Shown: piece after piece, positions 53,557 to 62,166 of the stretch
How the letters are laid out: each line of letters opens with the position of its first letter
Numbering within the stretch: the first letter of the stretch is position 1
Assembly: GCA_024401475.1 (NCBI GenBank)
Contig: JAKSKZ010000002.1
Span: 1 to 64,000 of the forward strand
Length of the DNA stretch: 64,000 bases
Reading direction: 5' to 3'
Origin: Paludibacteraceae bacterium
GTDB lineage: Bacteria > Bacteroidota > Bacteroidia > Bacteroidales > Paludibacteraceae
Made by a program: the position numbers and the translations under genes
The notes under the pieces: generated by a model
The model's input: the letters and a program-made list of their open reading frames with translations, nothing else
What the model was told of the DNA's origin: nothing
Database searches by the model: none

Positions 53557-53890
53557 GCCTTAGATCAATTCCAACACAATCAGGAGAATAAATAATAAAA
53601 ATAGAGAACCTAAATTACGCAAATAATTTACTTGTACTCATTTAATTTTCACCTGAATTGGCGTTGAAAAAACAACAATGAATTATGACAAAGGTAAGCA
53701 TTAAAAACAAGAACATCTTTAATTTTGGCGAATTTTACCATTTGGCAAAGCGATTTGACGAGACAAATGGCTGAATACAGCTATATAGTTCCCTACACCT
53801 CCTCGCCTGCAAACTTGACCTTCCAACCCAACACGGTGGCAAAGATCATCTCGATGTCTTTGAGGAAGCTGTAGTGACGATAGTAGTAGC
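53557..53890. repeat. 334-bp direct repeat, copy 2
   Basis: Partner of 50413-50746 with a single base difference. Bases 53793-53890 are the 3' end of the intact sugar-transferase gene, so this copy is in the original setting on its right side. Confidence 0.95.
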
Positions 53891-54470
53891 AGTTGAGACG
53901 CACCTTGTCGGGATAGATGACGGTGTCGTTATATTCCACGGCAATCTCTTGGGACGGACGAGTGTCGCCCTCCTTCTGCTTTTGGGCCACATATTCGGAA
54001 ATCATCTCGTCTTCCAAACGGTATTTCAACGTGGCGGGACCTGTGATGCCGGGACGGAGTTTCAATACATCCCTGTCGTCGCCTTGGAGTTTGTCGGCAT
54101 AACCAGGCACATCGGGACGAGGTCCCACGAAACTCATGTTGCCGACGAGAACGTCCCAAAGGCCGGGCAACTCGTCTATCTTGTAGTGACGGAGGGTAGC
54201 ACCGAAGGGCGTGATGCGACTATCGCCTGCCACCGAGACGGACGAACCATTGTGCTTCACCGTCATGCTTCTGAACTTGTGACACTTGAAGAGTTTGCCA
54301 TCCTTTCCCACTCTGTTCTGCACGAAGAAGGCCGGACCGCCAGGCATCTTGACCTTCACCATGATGGCCACCACCAAAATCAACGGCCAAAGAAACAAAA
54401 GACCGATGAGAGAAACCAATCGGTCGAAAATGAATTTTAATATTTCCCTTTCTATCTTCAATGAATACAC
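53793..54470 (-). CDS. Phosphoglycosyl transferase (initiating sugar transferase)
   Basis: This 225-aa enzyme of PF02397 has one N-terminal hydrophobic segment (FIFDRLVSLIGLLFLWPLIL), LFKCHKFRSMTV, the catalytic YKIDELPGLWDVL and VGNMSFVGPRPDVPGY, then the longer tail RLEDEMISEY typical of a Bacteroidales subgroup. It should begin a repeat unit on undecaprenyl phosphate. DNA here is GC-richer than neighbours, with long shadow frames. It lies 5 bases downstream of an ATP-grasp gene. Confidence 0.92.
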   Translation of the reverse strand: MYSLKIEREILKFIFDRLVSLIGLLFLWPLILVVAIMVKVKMPGGPAFFVQNRVGKDGKLFKCHKFRSMTVKHNGSSVSVAGDSRITPFGATLRHYKIDELPGLWDVLVGNMSFVGPRPDVPGYADKLQGDDRDVLKLRPGITGPATLKYRLEDEMISEYVAQKQKEGDTRPSQEIAVEYNDTVIYPDKVRLNCYYYRHYSFLKDIEMIFATVLGWKVKFAGEEV

Positions 54471-54475
54471 CCAAC

Positions 54476-55483
54476 CTATTTAACTTCAACTAAATAATCA
54501 TTTTTAGCAAATGTCCTACCATATTGAGGTTGAAGGATTGATGTATTGATCTTATTTCCTTTCACCCACTCAATAATTGCCTTAGGTAGATTCACGCCTG
54601 CCTCATAACTAAACGGGAACCCTCCTCCAAAACGAGGATTAAGCTCTAAGACGCAGTAATCACCATTTGCACGTTGCATGATATCAACATCAAGGTTTCC
54701 TATGTGTTTTAGATTTTCTCCTATTTTTTTACCCATTTCTCGAACAATCGGCAAATCACAAGTTATAGCCTTATCTGTCTCCCCAGCCCTCATACCTAAC
54801 TTTTGTTTAACAGAGACCGCTACATTATTCCCTTGTAAATCGTTCATAACATCCAATCCAAATTCCTTGCCTGTTAACTTTTCTTGGATAAGAATATATT
54901 CGTCACCAATAGAGGCCGTTGCCAAAATTGTTTTTTTTATCTTTTTGTATAATAGATTATAATAAATATCCAACTCTTCCATATCCGAGATTGACTCTAA
55001 CCCTATAGAACCAGAACCCCATCTGGGTTTCATAAATAGAGGAAATTCAATCTCGCCCAATGACAATGCTTTCTTTGCATCTGCCAATCTGATGTATGTT
55101 TTAGGAGCATTCAAACCTAAAGATTCCACCCATTGTGCTGTCTTATATTTATCAAAAGCAATATCAATGACAGCAGGATCAGAAACTATTACTTGCACTC
55201 CAACCTCCTCAAACCTCGACTTGCACTCTGCCAATATCGGAAGTTCTAAGTCATTTAAACTTATAAGAGCATCTACTTTCTGTTCTTTACAAATAGAAAG
55301 AGTGATATTAATATATTCTGAATCATAAACAGCAGGCACTTGCAGTTTTACATCTGCAGCTTGAAGTGCAGGAGCACTAAGTTGCATATCCGTAGCAATA
55401 ACTTTGTCACCCTCTTCCAAGTTTTCTTTAAAATATTTCAAAAGATATGTGCGACGTCCTGCACATGTAAAAAGTATATTCAT
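54476..55483 (-). CDS. ATP-grasp protein (carbamoyl-phosphate-synthase-like)
   Basis: This 335-aa protein starts MNILFTCAGRRTYLLKYFKEN, the pre-ATP-grasp domain of a CarB-like group. It has FPLFMKPRWGSGSIGL, then EYILIQEKLTGKEFGLDV and metal ligands in YCVLELNPRFGGGFPFSYE. It lies between an ACC-deaminase-like gene (9 bases upstream) and a phosphoglycosyl transferase. Related proteins in polysaccharide loci are proposed to link amino acids or carboxylates to sugars; no substrate is shown. Confidence 0.85.
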   Translation of the reverse strand: MNILFTCAGRRTYLLKYFKENLEEGDKVIATDMQLSAPALQAADVKLQVPAVYDSEYINITLSICKEQKVDALISLNDLELPILAECKSRFEEVGVQVIVSDPAVIDIAFDKYKTAQWVESLGLNAPKTYIRLADAKKALSLGEIEFPLFMKPRWGSGSIGLESISDMEELDIYYNLLYKKIKKTILATASIGDEYILIQEKLTGKEFGLDVMNDLQGNNVAVSVKQKLGMRAGETDKAITCDLPIVREMGKKIGENLKHIGNLDVDIMQRANGDYCVLELNPRFGGGFPFSYEAGVNLPKAIIEWVKGNKINTSILQPQYGRTFAKNDYLVEVK

Positions 55484-55492
55484 ATTTTGCTA

Positions 55493-56413
55493 TTATTTCA
55501 TTATGTTCATAATTCCACCTGTATGCCAAAAAAGGATTTTCTTATCTTGGATTTTTAGTCGTTCTATCTCTTTCATCATTCCCCAAAAACCTTTTCCCGA
55601 ATAAGTTGTGTCAAAGAGTAAACCTGTCTTTTTCATTACGACATTAAGATATTCTTTCATTTCTTGGGAATATTGTTCATATCCACCCATTAAATAATCT
55701 GCAGTAAAATTTATCTTTTCATCATAATCAGCAGTCATATTATAATAATGAGCCAACATATTGGCAAAATCAACAATAACTTCCTTACCCCTCTTTTGTT
55801 GGCGAGCCACACTTATTCCTACTAAATTCACATCGTTCCAACCAACATAATCAAGACCAACAGCGATACCAGCTTGCGTCGAACCCGTTCCTGATGCAAG
55901 AAATATGTAATCCGGCTTCCAATTTTCAACCTCACATTGTTTCTTTAAATCAACGACAGCATCGACAAAACAAGTACCCCCTGGTAAATTATGCCCACCC
56001 CCTATTACATAATAAGGATTGTAGCCTTCTTTTTTTAAATTGTCCATTGCCCTATCCATGGCAACAGATGTTTCTTCAGGAGCAATCAATTCACACTCTG
56101 CTCCACTTAATCTATCTATTAAAGCATTACCTTTCTCTTGAAAAAAACGTTCTGCTGTTCCTTGTATACACAAATGACACTTCCATCCATTTCTTGCACA
56201 CATCAGAGCCATTGCCCTATTATGATTGCTTTGAATTCCTCCACATGTTACGACTGCATTATACCCTCGCTCTTTCAAGAATTTTTCATAAGCAACTGCC
56301 TTTCGTGCCTTACTTCCACCTCCTACAAACGGATAAATATCATCACGAACTAATCGAAGAGTAACTCCACCTACACCAACTTCGTCTAAAATCAACATTG
56401 CCCTATTGTTCAT
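55493..56413 (-). CDS. ACC deaminase/D-cysteine desulfhydrase-like PLP enzyme
   Basis: This 306-aa fold-type II PLP protein has GGGSKARKAVAYE, where the Lys is the expected PLP attachment site, then VVTCGGIQSNHNRAMALMC for substrate binding and FLASGTGSTQAGIAVGL for phosphate binding. It matches the 1-aminocyclopropane-1-carboxylate deaminase/D-cysteine desulfhydrase family. In a capsule cluster, next to an ATP-grasp and a GNAT gene, it may make or change an amino acid used to decorate a sugar. It overlaps the GNAT gene by 11 bases. Confidence 0.88.
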   Translation of the reverse strand: MNNRAMLILDEVGVGGVTLRLVRDDIYPFVGGGSKARKAVAYEKFLKERGYNAVVTCGGIQSNHNRAMALMCARNGWKCHLCIQGTAERFFQEKGNALIDRLSGAECELIAPEETSVAMDRAMDNLKKEGYNPYYVIGGGHNLPGGTCFVDAVVDLKKQCEVENWKPDYIFLASGTGSTQAGIAVGLDYVGWNDVNLVGISVARQQKRGKEVIVDFANMLAHYYNMTADYDEKINFTADYLMGGYEQYSQEMKEYLNVVMKKTGLLFDTTYSGKGFWGMMKEIERLKIQDKKILFWHTGGIMNIMK

Positions 56414-56918
56414 TTTTATTTAACCATTCTTCTTTAAGCAACCCATGATACAAACGATTTTTCCATTCTCCATTTGCTGTGAAATATTCTTTACGATGAA
56501 CTCCTTCTAACTTAAAACCAAGTTTTTCGCTCAGCTTCCAACTTGCCACATTATCTTCATTTGTATAACAATACACCTTATTTAAGCCTAGTTCATTGAA
56601 TACATAGTTTAACAATAATGTTCTTGCTTTAGTACCAATTCCCTGACCCTTCATATTCGGATTAACAAATGTATAACTTTCTCCTTTTTTTACTACTAAA
56701 TCAATTGCTGTAACACCACAAAAAGCTACTATTTGCTTTTTTTCATCTAACACTACCATATCTGCACGATGAACATTATTGACATTATTATAAAACCATT
56801 GTGTGGTTTTTTCTAATGTAATTGGCAAGTCATAATGCATAGTACTATAAATGGCTGGATTATTCATCCATTCAATGCGAATCGGCAAATCCTCTATTTG
56901 TAATCTACGTATAAACAT
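56403..56918 (-). CDS. GNAT N-acetyltransferase (RimJ/RimL-like)
   Basis: This 171-aa acetyltransferase has IRRLQIEDLPIRIEWMNNPAIY at the start, the acetyl-CoA loop NMKGQGIGTKARTLLLNY and ASWKLSEKLGFKLEGVHRKEYF. The overall pattern is that of sugar N-acetyltransferases such as PseH as well as RimL. It overlaps the sugar-transferase gene by one base and the PLP-enzyme gene by 11, so all are translated from one mRNA. Likely acetylates an amino sugar before transfer. Confidence 0.9.
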   Translation of the reverse strand: MFIRRLQIEDLPIRIEWMNNPAIYSTMHYDLPITLEKTTQWFYNNVNNVHRADMVVLDEKKQIVAFCGVTAIDLVVKKGESYTFVNPNMKGQGIGTKARTLLLNYVFNELGLNKVYCYTNEDNVASWKLSEKLGFKLEGVHRKEYFTANGEWKNRLYHGLLKEEWLNKNEQ

Positions 56919-57541
56919 TATATACTTATTTTTGATCGATAATCATTTAACTTACCCTGTCCTCCTTGGTGTGTTACATTCACATCTTTAGCTATAAGCA
57001 CATTTCTAACCGTAGTTATAATTACGCGAATATCCATCCAAAAAGACAAATGTTCTACATAATACGCATCGTATTCCAATTTCTGATTCCATGATACGCT
57101 ATTCCTACCATTTACCTGAGCCCAGCCACTAATACCTGGACGCACTGTATGTCTAAGTTTCTCTCGCTCAGTATAATATGGCAGATATTCTGGCAACAAT
57201 GGTCGAGGGCCTATCAGAGCCATATCTCCTTTTAACACATTAATCAATTGCGGCAGTTCATCTATTGACGTTTTCCTAACAAATTTTCCTACTGCTGTAA
57301 TTCTATCAGCATCAGGAAGAAGATTTCCTTCTGCATCTCTTTCATCTGTCATACTCTTGAACTTTATGACTTTAAATATCTTCTCATCCTTTCCAGGCCG
57401 TTCTTGATAAAAAAAGGCTCCTGCTCCTCTATTGGCGAAATGCAACCATATTGCTATGATAACCAATATCCATCCTATAAACAACAAAGCAATAAAGGCG
57501 ATAGAAAAGTCTATCACCCGCTTAAAAAAATCCTTATACAT
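56918..57541 (-). CDS. Phosphoglycosyl transferase (PglC-like)
   Basis: The 207-aa enzyme has one N-terminal reentrant helix (RVIDFSIAFIALLFIGWILV), IFKVIKFKSMTDERDAEGN, the catalytic TSIDELPQLINVL and KGDMALIGPRPLLPEYLPYY, then GISGWAQVNGRNSVSW. This pattern matches PglC-type enzymes acting on UDP-di-N-acetylated sugars. With the GNAT and PglA-like genes it forms a Pgl-like start module. Confidence 0.92.
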   Translation of the reverse strand: MYKDFFKRVIDFSIAFIALLFIGWILVIIAIWLHFANRGAGAFFYQERPGKDEKIFKVIKFKSMTDERDAEGNLLPDADRITAVGKFVRKTSIDELPQLINVLKGDMALIGPRPLLPEYLPYYTEREKLRHTVRPGISGWAQVNGRNSVSWNQKLEYDAYYVEHLSFWMDIRVIITTVRNVLIAKDVNVTHQGGQGKLNDYRSKISI

Positions 57542-57761
57542 AATTATTCAATTAATTCCATTTATAAATGCAAAACACTATGACACCCACAATACTTACA
57601 TACATTGGCATAATTCCAACTCTTCCCCATCATAATCATTCGATAGGGTTTATCCTATACAATACCATCCACTCGATATTTCATCACCTTCCAATCCTGG
57701 AAAGGCGACAGTTTCAAGCGTAGGGTATATCCAACGATTTAAATGTATCGAAGGCATCCTA

Positions 57762-58865
57762 TCAAATCCCCTCTAACGCCTTCAGATAAGCATCCACAAT
57801 AATCTGACGATCAAACTCTCGCTCCACCTTTTGACGGGCGGCCAAACCCATGGCTTTTCGTTTCTCGTAAGGAAGTTGAATGAATTGCTCCACCTTCTCA
57901 ATCAGATCTGCTGAATTTTGTTCCTTGACGATATAGCCATTCACACCATTATCAACCACCTCTCGGCATCCGGGCCTATCCGTAGTGATGATGGCACGAC
58001 CTGTGGCACAACTCTCCAGAAGCACGTTGCTCATACCCTCTGGATAGAAGGTTGGATGAATAGTGCATTGTGCCTGACCAAAAAACGGACGGACATCAGC
58101 TTGACGACCATGAAAGACTATCGTTCCCCTCTCATGCAAGGCCTTCAACCGTTCTTCGTAATCACCCTCGCAACCGCCTAAGACATGAAACTCCGTGTTA
58201 GGATATTTTTGCTTGATGGCCTCAGCAGCTGCTAAATATTCATCAATACCCTTCTCTCTACGGATTCGGCTGACAAACGTGAAACGAATTGGCTCGCTCT
58301 CGGCAGGAAACACTTGCTGCACATGATGCTGCAAATTGACACCAGAACCTGGTATAAGTTGCGTTTTACATTTCACCATACCGTGCTCAATGCAAAACTG
58401 ACGATTGGCATCGTTTTGGAAAAAGGCAAGGGTTGTTTTCCGAAGGCCTAACTTATAAAGAAATATCGTAAACTTCTGCATCAAGCCCGGATATTCCACA
58501 GCCGCACCCAAGCCTGTGATATTTACGATTTGTGGTACTCTACACAAGGCACACGCCATGCCCCCGTAAAGATTAGGTTTGATGGTGTATGACAACACCG
58601 CCTTCGGTTTTATCTCTTTGATTAACTTGCGATATCGCAACATCAATTTGAAATCCGCCCAAGGATTTGTGCCTTGACGATTGAACTGCATATCAATATT
58701 TTTGCAACCTATATTTTCAAACCAGGCTGCTTTCTGAGTATCTTCTCCTATGGGGCAAGATATATAAACCTCATAGCCATTGTCTCGCAAGGCTTGAAAA
58801 ACCTCCTTGCGGAAACTATGAAGACCTCCGAAACTATTGGAGAGGACTAATATTTTGTTATTCAT
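57762..58865 (-). CDS. Glycosyltransferase family 4 (PglA-like)
   Basis: This 367-aa GT-B enzyme starts KILVLSNSFGGLHSFRKEVFQAL. It has VLSYTIKPNLYGGMAC and IVNITGLGAAVEYPGL, a segment typical of PglA/WbnK-type transferases, and the donor-site FYPEGMSNVLLESCATGRAII. It likely adds HexNAc to the product of the PglC-like enzyme. It is the first gene of block D; the 220-base gap to the PglC-like gene is unusual. Confidence 0.9.
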   Translation of the reverse strand: MNNKILVLSNSFGGLHSFRKEVFQALRDNGYEVYISCPIGEDTQKAAWFENIGCKNIDMQFNRQGTNPWADFKLMLRYRKLIKEIKPKAVLSYTIKPNLYGGMACALCRVPQIVNITGLGAAVEYPGLMQKFTIFLYKLGLRKTTLAFFQNDANRQFCIEHGMVKCKTQLIPGSGVNLQHHVQQVFPAESEPIRFTFVSRIRREKGIDEYLAAAEAIKQKYPNTEFHVLGGCEGDYEERLKALHERGTIVFHGRQADVRPFFGQAQCTIHPTFYPEGMSNVLLESCATGRAIITTDRPGCREVVDNGVNGYIVKEQNSADLIEKVEQFIQLPYEKRKAMGLAARQKVEREFDRQIIVDAYLKALEGI

Positions 58866-58964
58866 AAGAAATTATTTTGCTTTTTGCTGGTATCTACAGA
58901 ACTTCCTGTTACATTTTCAAATGTGGACCAATCAGGAAGTGAATGATATTATATAAAACATACA

Positions 58965-59576
58965 TCACCACCTGAGAGGAATAGGATAGCGAATTTCTCG
59001 GTATATAAAACCATCATCAAACCTCGATACGTTATCTGCAGAATATACCTCATCTGCCAAATCTGTCATTGCAGTCATCGATGCCTCAATGGGGTCAGTC
59101 AAATCGGAGGGTGCATTTGTTTCTTTCCAAGAGAATACGGCCTCACACTCTGTTTCTTTCTCTATATGTTCCTTTACGGGCCCACATGTTCGCAAATTCG
59201 TGAGCGTGTTATAAAGTTGACCGATACAAGTCACACGCTTACTCCCAACATGCTCCTTCGTGGCACAGGTCATCTCAATCAATGCCATCTTGTGACCATC
59301 GTCCAAGATAAAGTCGCACATTCTTCCTAAGTTCTCACCAATAGGAGCAAAGAGATCATCGACCTTGATAGCATTAATAATTCCATCTGCCGATCGAATC
59401 AACAGCTGCTCACGTTCAGAGTCAACCCTACTGCACATATAACGGCAGTCGCGACAGGCCTCTGAATCCACCAATGCAAAATCACCTCTATACAATACCT
59501 CAGTCAGATTCACCACACAACCAGCCTTTGCGGGAAACGTGACATAAAAGCAACTCTCAAACAACTCCTTTAGCAT
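58965..59576 (-). CDS. Unknown protein with PD-(D/E)XK-like core, partner of an AAA ATPase
   Basis: The 203-aa protein is not one I recognise by name. The core GRMCDFILDDGHKMALIEMTCATK followed by GQLYNTLTNL has the spacing of a PD-(D/E)XK nuclease (Asp in CDF, Glu in IEMT), though the usual Lys is replaced by Thr. An N-terminal cysteine group (EACRDCRYMCSR) could bind metal. Its start codon lies within the stop region of the ATPase gene (7-base overlap), so both are made together. A nuclease or effector role is inferred. Confidence 0.55.
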   Translation of the reverse strand: MLKELFESCFYVTFPAKAGCVVNLTEVLYRGDFALVDSEACRDCRYMCSRVDSEREQLLIRSADGIINAIKVDDLFAPIGENLGRMCDFILDDGHKMALIEMTCATKEHVGSKRVTCIGQLYNTLTNLRTCGPVKEHIEKETECEAVFSWKETNAPSDLTDPIEASMTAMTDLADEVYSADNVSRFDDGFIYREIRYPIPLRW

Positions 59577-60832
59577 TGTCCCGCACCCTTTACCTTGAGT
59601 TCTCTGTACTCACTATACATATCACGCATAGCTTCGTTTAGCCATTCTGCATTCACACTCATCATGCCGGTAACTGTGTTGGTCTGCTTCAAATCCATCA
59701 CCCCTCCATTCTGAACCGCCAACACACACATATCGTCCGCACAAAGAGTTGGTTTATCGCCAACAGAACATGAATTGCGCATAATCAGTAGATTCAACTG
59801 ATTCAGTATATACGGACTATGGGTCGTAATGGTCACATCGTGCGCTCTTTTTCCTTGACACAGACCGATTAACACACCCAACAAGTCCATCTGGGTGGAA
59901 GGATAGAGGTTTTGTTCGGGTTCCTCGATGATAAACGAGGAGTAGGCAGGGATTGTCAACCGACCCGCCATATCTAAAAAATTACGGTACAACCCTATAT
60001 AATACGGATCTCCTTCGTAAACCTTATCGTTGACCATCTTCGCAAGTTCCGCACGCTCTTCTGGTGCAAACCCTGGTTTGATAGCGTTCAAAACAAATTT
60101 ATCAGCCAATGTTCTGCGAAGTTTTCTTATTTTGCTATTCTCATCAAACGACATCTTTTCCTCATACGAGTTGAAATACTCACTCGTATAATACTGCATC
60201 ATGATCAGCAGAGGAATGACCGACTGCAAACCACTCGAAGCTGAAGACAAAGCAATATGATACGTCTTGCCATTGACGTGTTCGATGCGGTCTTTCATCC
60301 GCTTCTCGTCATCACTATAGTAATACTTCACACCCAGATTCAACACATCCACCTTGTTGTCTGGAGCATAGAACTCGCGTGCATTAAACCAATCAAAGAG
60401 GAAACTTCTCAGGTTCGTTTGGCCGAACTCAAAGCCCTGCAGTTCCGGAAGGGTCACCATGTTTCGTTCGGCAGGAATATAACATATTTTGTTTCGCTGA
60501 TATTCAGCTCCATCCTTAGTTTTAGCAGAGAAATCATCCTTGCGATATTCAATACGGACAAACTCCGTTTCATACTCGATACGCGTATCCTCCTCGAAGT
60601 AGTTCTCCATCTTATGAAAACCCTCCAACAACTGCTTGAAGTCAGCAGCACTGGTAATGACATGCTCATTCAGCGTGGTGCATACCTCTTTCTCAATCCA
60701 CATACAAGTGCTCAGTACCTTGACGATTGTACTCTTACCTGAACTTTGCGGACCGATGATGAAATTATACCGCTTCAAGTCAATTGAAACGTGTTTAATG
60801 GGACCAAAATTATGTATTTCCAGATGTCTCAT
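59570..60832 (-). CDS. AAA15-type ATPase (SMC/OLD-like P-loop protein)
   Basis: This 420-aa protein starts MRHLEIHNFGPIKHVSIDL, the typical opening of RecF/SMC-like AAA ATPases, with Walker A GPQSSGKST (about 32-40). The C-terminal half has the Walker B SFIIEEPEQNLYPSTQMDLLGVL and the sensor His in VTITTHSPYILNQL. A signature-like SSASSGLQSVIPL lies between. There is no Toprim domain. Such ATPases form paired systems with nucleases in phage defence (for example Septu and some retrons). Its promoter separates it from the capsule genes. Confidence 0.85.
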   Translation of the reverse strand: MRHLEIHNFGPIKHVSIDLKRYNFIIGPQSSGKSTIVKVLSTCMWIEKEVCTTLNEHVITSAADFKQLLEGFHKMENYFEEDTRIEYETEFVRIEYRKDDFSAKTKDGAEYQRNKICYIPAERNMVTLPELQGFEFGQTNLRSFLFDWFNAREFYAPDNKVDVLNLGVKYYYSDDEKRMKDRIEHVNGKTYHIALSSASSGLQSVIPLLIMMQYYTSEYFNSYEEKMSFDENSKIRKLRRTLADKFVLNAIKPGFAPEERAELAKMVNDKVYEGDPYYIGLYRNFLDMAGRLTIPAYSSFIIEEPEQNLYPSTQMDLLGVLIGLCQGKRAHDVTITTHSPYILNQLNLLIMRNSCSVGDKPTLCADDMCVLAVQNGGVMDLKQTNTVTGMMSVNAEWLNEAMRDMYSEYRELKVKGAGQC

Positions 60833-60866
60833 GTCTAAAAGCGTATCTTTAGGGAAAAATACCTTT

Positions 60867-60874
60867 CAAAGATA
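60867..60874 (-). promoter_or_regulatory. Probable -7 element for the ATPase/partner operon
   Basis: TATCTTTG on the minus strand matches the Bacteroidetes -7 consensus and lies 34 bases before the ATPase start. No clear -33 box is seen. Confidence 0.45.
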
Positions 60875-61057
60875 ATACTTTATATTAATTGAATATCGCT
60901 TTTTCGTGCTATTGTTCAATATTGCTCATAACAAGCACAATATCATCTAAGCTAAAAAACATATAACACATTAACAATCAAACGAATGCCACTATACATG
61001 AATCTCTTCGAAGAAGACGAGCCAGTTATCCTCGTTCTTTCTTACATCTCTTCTCTC

Positions 61058-61657
61058 CTATATGCCTACAACTAAACGATCAGCCTCGTTCACCTTCAAT
61101 AGTCCAAGATCTATCATTCGATAAGCAGCAGCTTGGTTTGATACGATAAACTTTGCAGATAATCTTGAAGTTACATTATGGTAATCTTTTAGATTGCATG
61201 GCTGGCTGTCAACATACATGAAGCCCTTACGAATGTCGAAAATTCCAAACAACTCTATTACTGTCATGACAAATTCATACCTAGGCATCAATAGATACGA
61301 AGCAAAACGATTTGCTTGACGTTCAAGAATTTTAAGTTCTTCATTACTTGCACACAGCGACTTAAGGGTATCGTCATTTTCGTATAGAACTGCAATTTTA
61401 TTATCCAAAATGTCTCCATGCAATACAAAATGCCCATACTCATGTGCAAGAACAAACCTATACCTCGGAGACCCCACCTCTAATACAGACGAAAGATAGA
61501 TGTTACGAGTTGGAATATCAAGATAACCTAATCTGTCATAAGGCAAATTTTTTGACGCAACCATGGGATATACACAACTATGCTTATTCCTTTCCAATAA
61601 AGGAAAGATCTTTGCACAATAGTTTCGAAATCGTACTATATCTTCTGTAGTCAGCCC
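61058..61657 (-). pseudogene. ImmA/IrrE-type metallopeptidase, 5'-truncated
   Basis: The HExxH zinc site is in FVLAHEYGHFVLHG and the third ligand in ERQANRFASYLLMPR, as in ImmA/IrrE proteins that cleave repressors. The frame opens right after the transposase stop at 61658 with LTTEDIVRFRNYCAKIF and has no start there; a methionine at 61597 gives 179 aa. The usual N-terminal region seems to have been cut by the IS5 junction. Seven codons after its TAG the same frame still reads like protein, so the 3' end may be damaged too. Confidence 0.7.
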
Positions 61658-61985
61658 TTAAAAAGCTAACTTATTTTCCGGAAAGCGAATTTCAAAACAC
61701 ATTTCAGCAGTTCCAAGTATTGTTTTGAGTAAGAGCAAAAGAACCTTCATGGCTCTTTTGAAGTTATAAGCTGCAGCAGCCAGAATTACGTTTATAGCAT
61801 CCCCCTGCAATCCCTTGTAGAAATTGCGTCCGAGTCTGTAGTCTGATTTAAGATGTCCTATCGTTGGCTCAATTCCAGCTCTCTTGCAGAACAAATCGTG
61901 TTTCTTCTTTTTCTGATACCTCGAGTCTTTTTTTTGTGGAACGCCAGGTATAAGTATCTCTGTGTTGCCGACTATCTTTTGACCC
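61658..61985 (-). pseudogene. IS5-family transposase, C-terminal fragment
   Basis: The frame reads GQKIVGNTEILIPGVPQKK, then FCKRAGIEPTIGHLKSDYRLGRNFYKG and ILAAAAYNFKRAMKVLLLLL, the end of a Bacteroidetes IS5-type transposase with the final DDE glutamate in IEPTIGHLK. No start is present; the 5' part is missing and it joins a different small ORF near 61987. It differs from the IS5 remnant at 35196. Confidence 0.88.
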
Positions 61986-61992
61986 AGTCAAA

Positions 61993-62166
61993 TTATTTGT
62001 AATAAAGAAGGAGAAAGCCTTTCTTATTTGTCATCTCCCCCTTAACAACCTTATTCCCTTTTACCTCAACACACTCCATATCATAGAACACGAACTTGTC
62101 GGCATTTAACGTGTTGTCTGACACGGTTACGTTGCTTGAACAAGCAACGGAGATGGCGAATTTCAT
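61993..62166 (-). pseudogene. Short coupled ORF, probably the 5' end of a lost gene
   Basis: Its ATG overlaps the stop of the TupA-like gene as ATGA. The 57-aa frame (MKFAISVACSSNVTVSDN..., later DKFVFYDMECVEVKG) ends at a TAA near the IS5 junction. The coupling suggests a real gene whose remainder was removed with the IS insertion. The hydrophobic and strand-like pattern would fit an Ig-like N-terminal domain, but no family is recognised. Confidence 0.45.

Noticed and set aside
53874..54440. 188-codon plus-strand frame opposite the sugar transferase
   Set aside because: A shadow of GC-rich coding DNA; His/Arg-rich with no domain.
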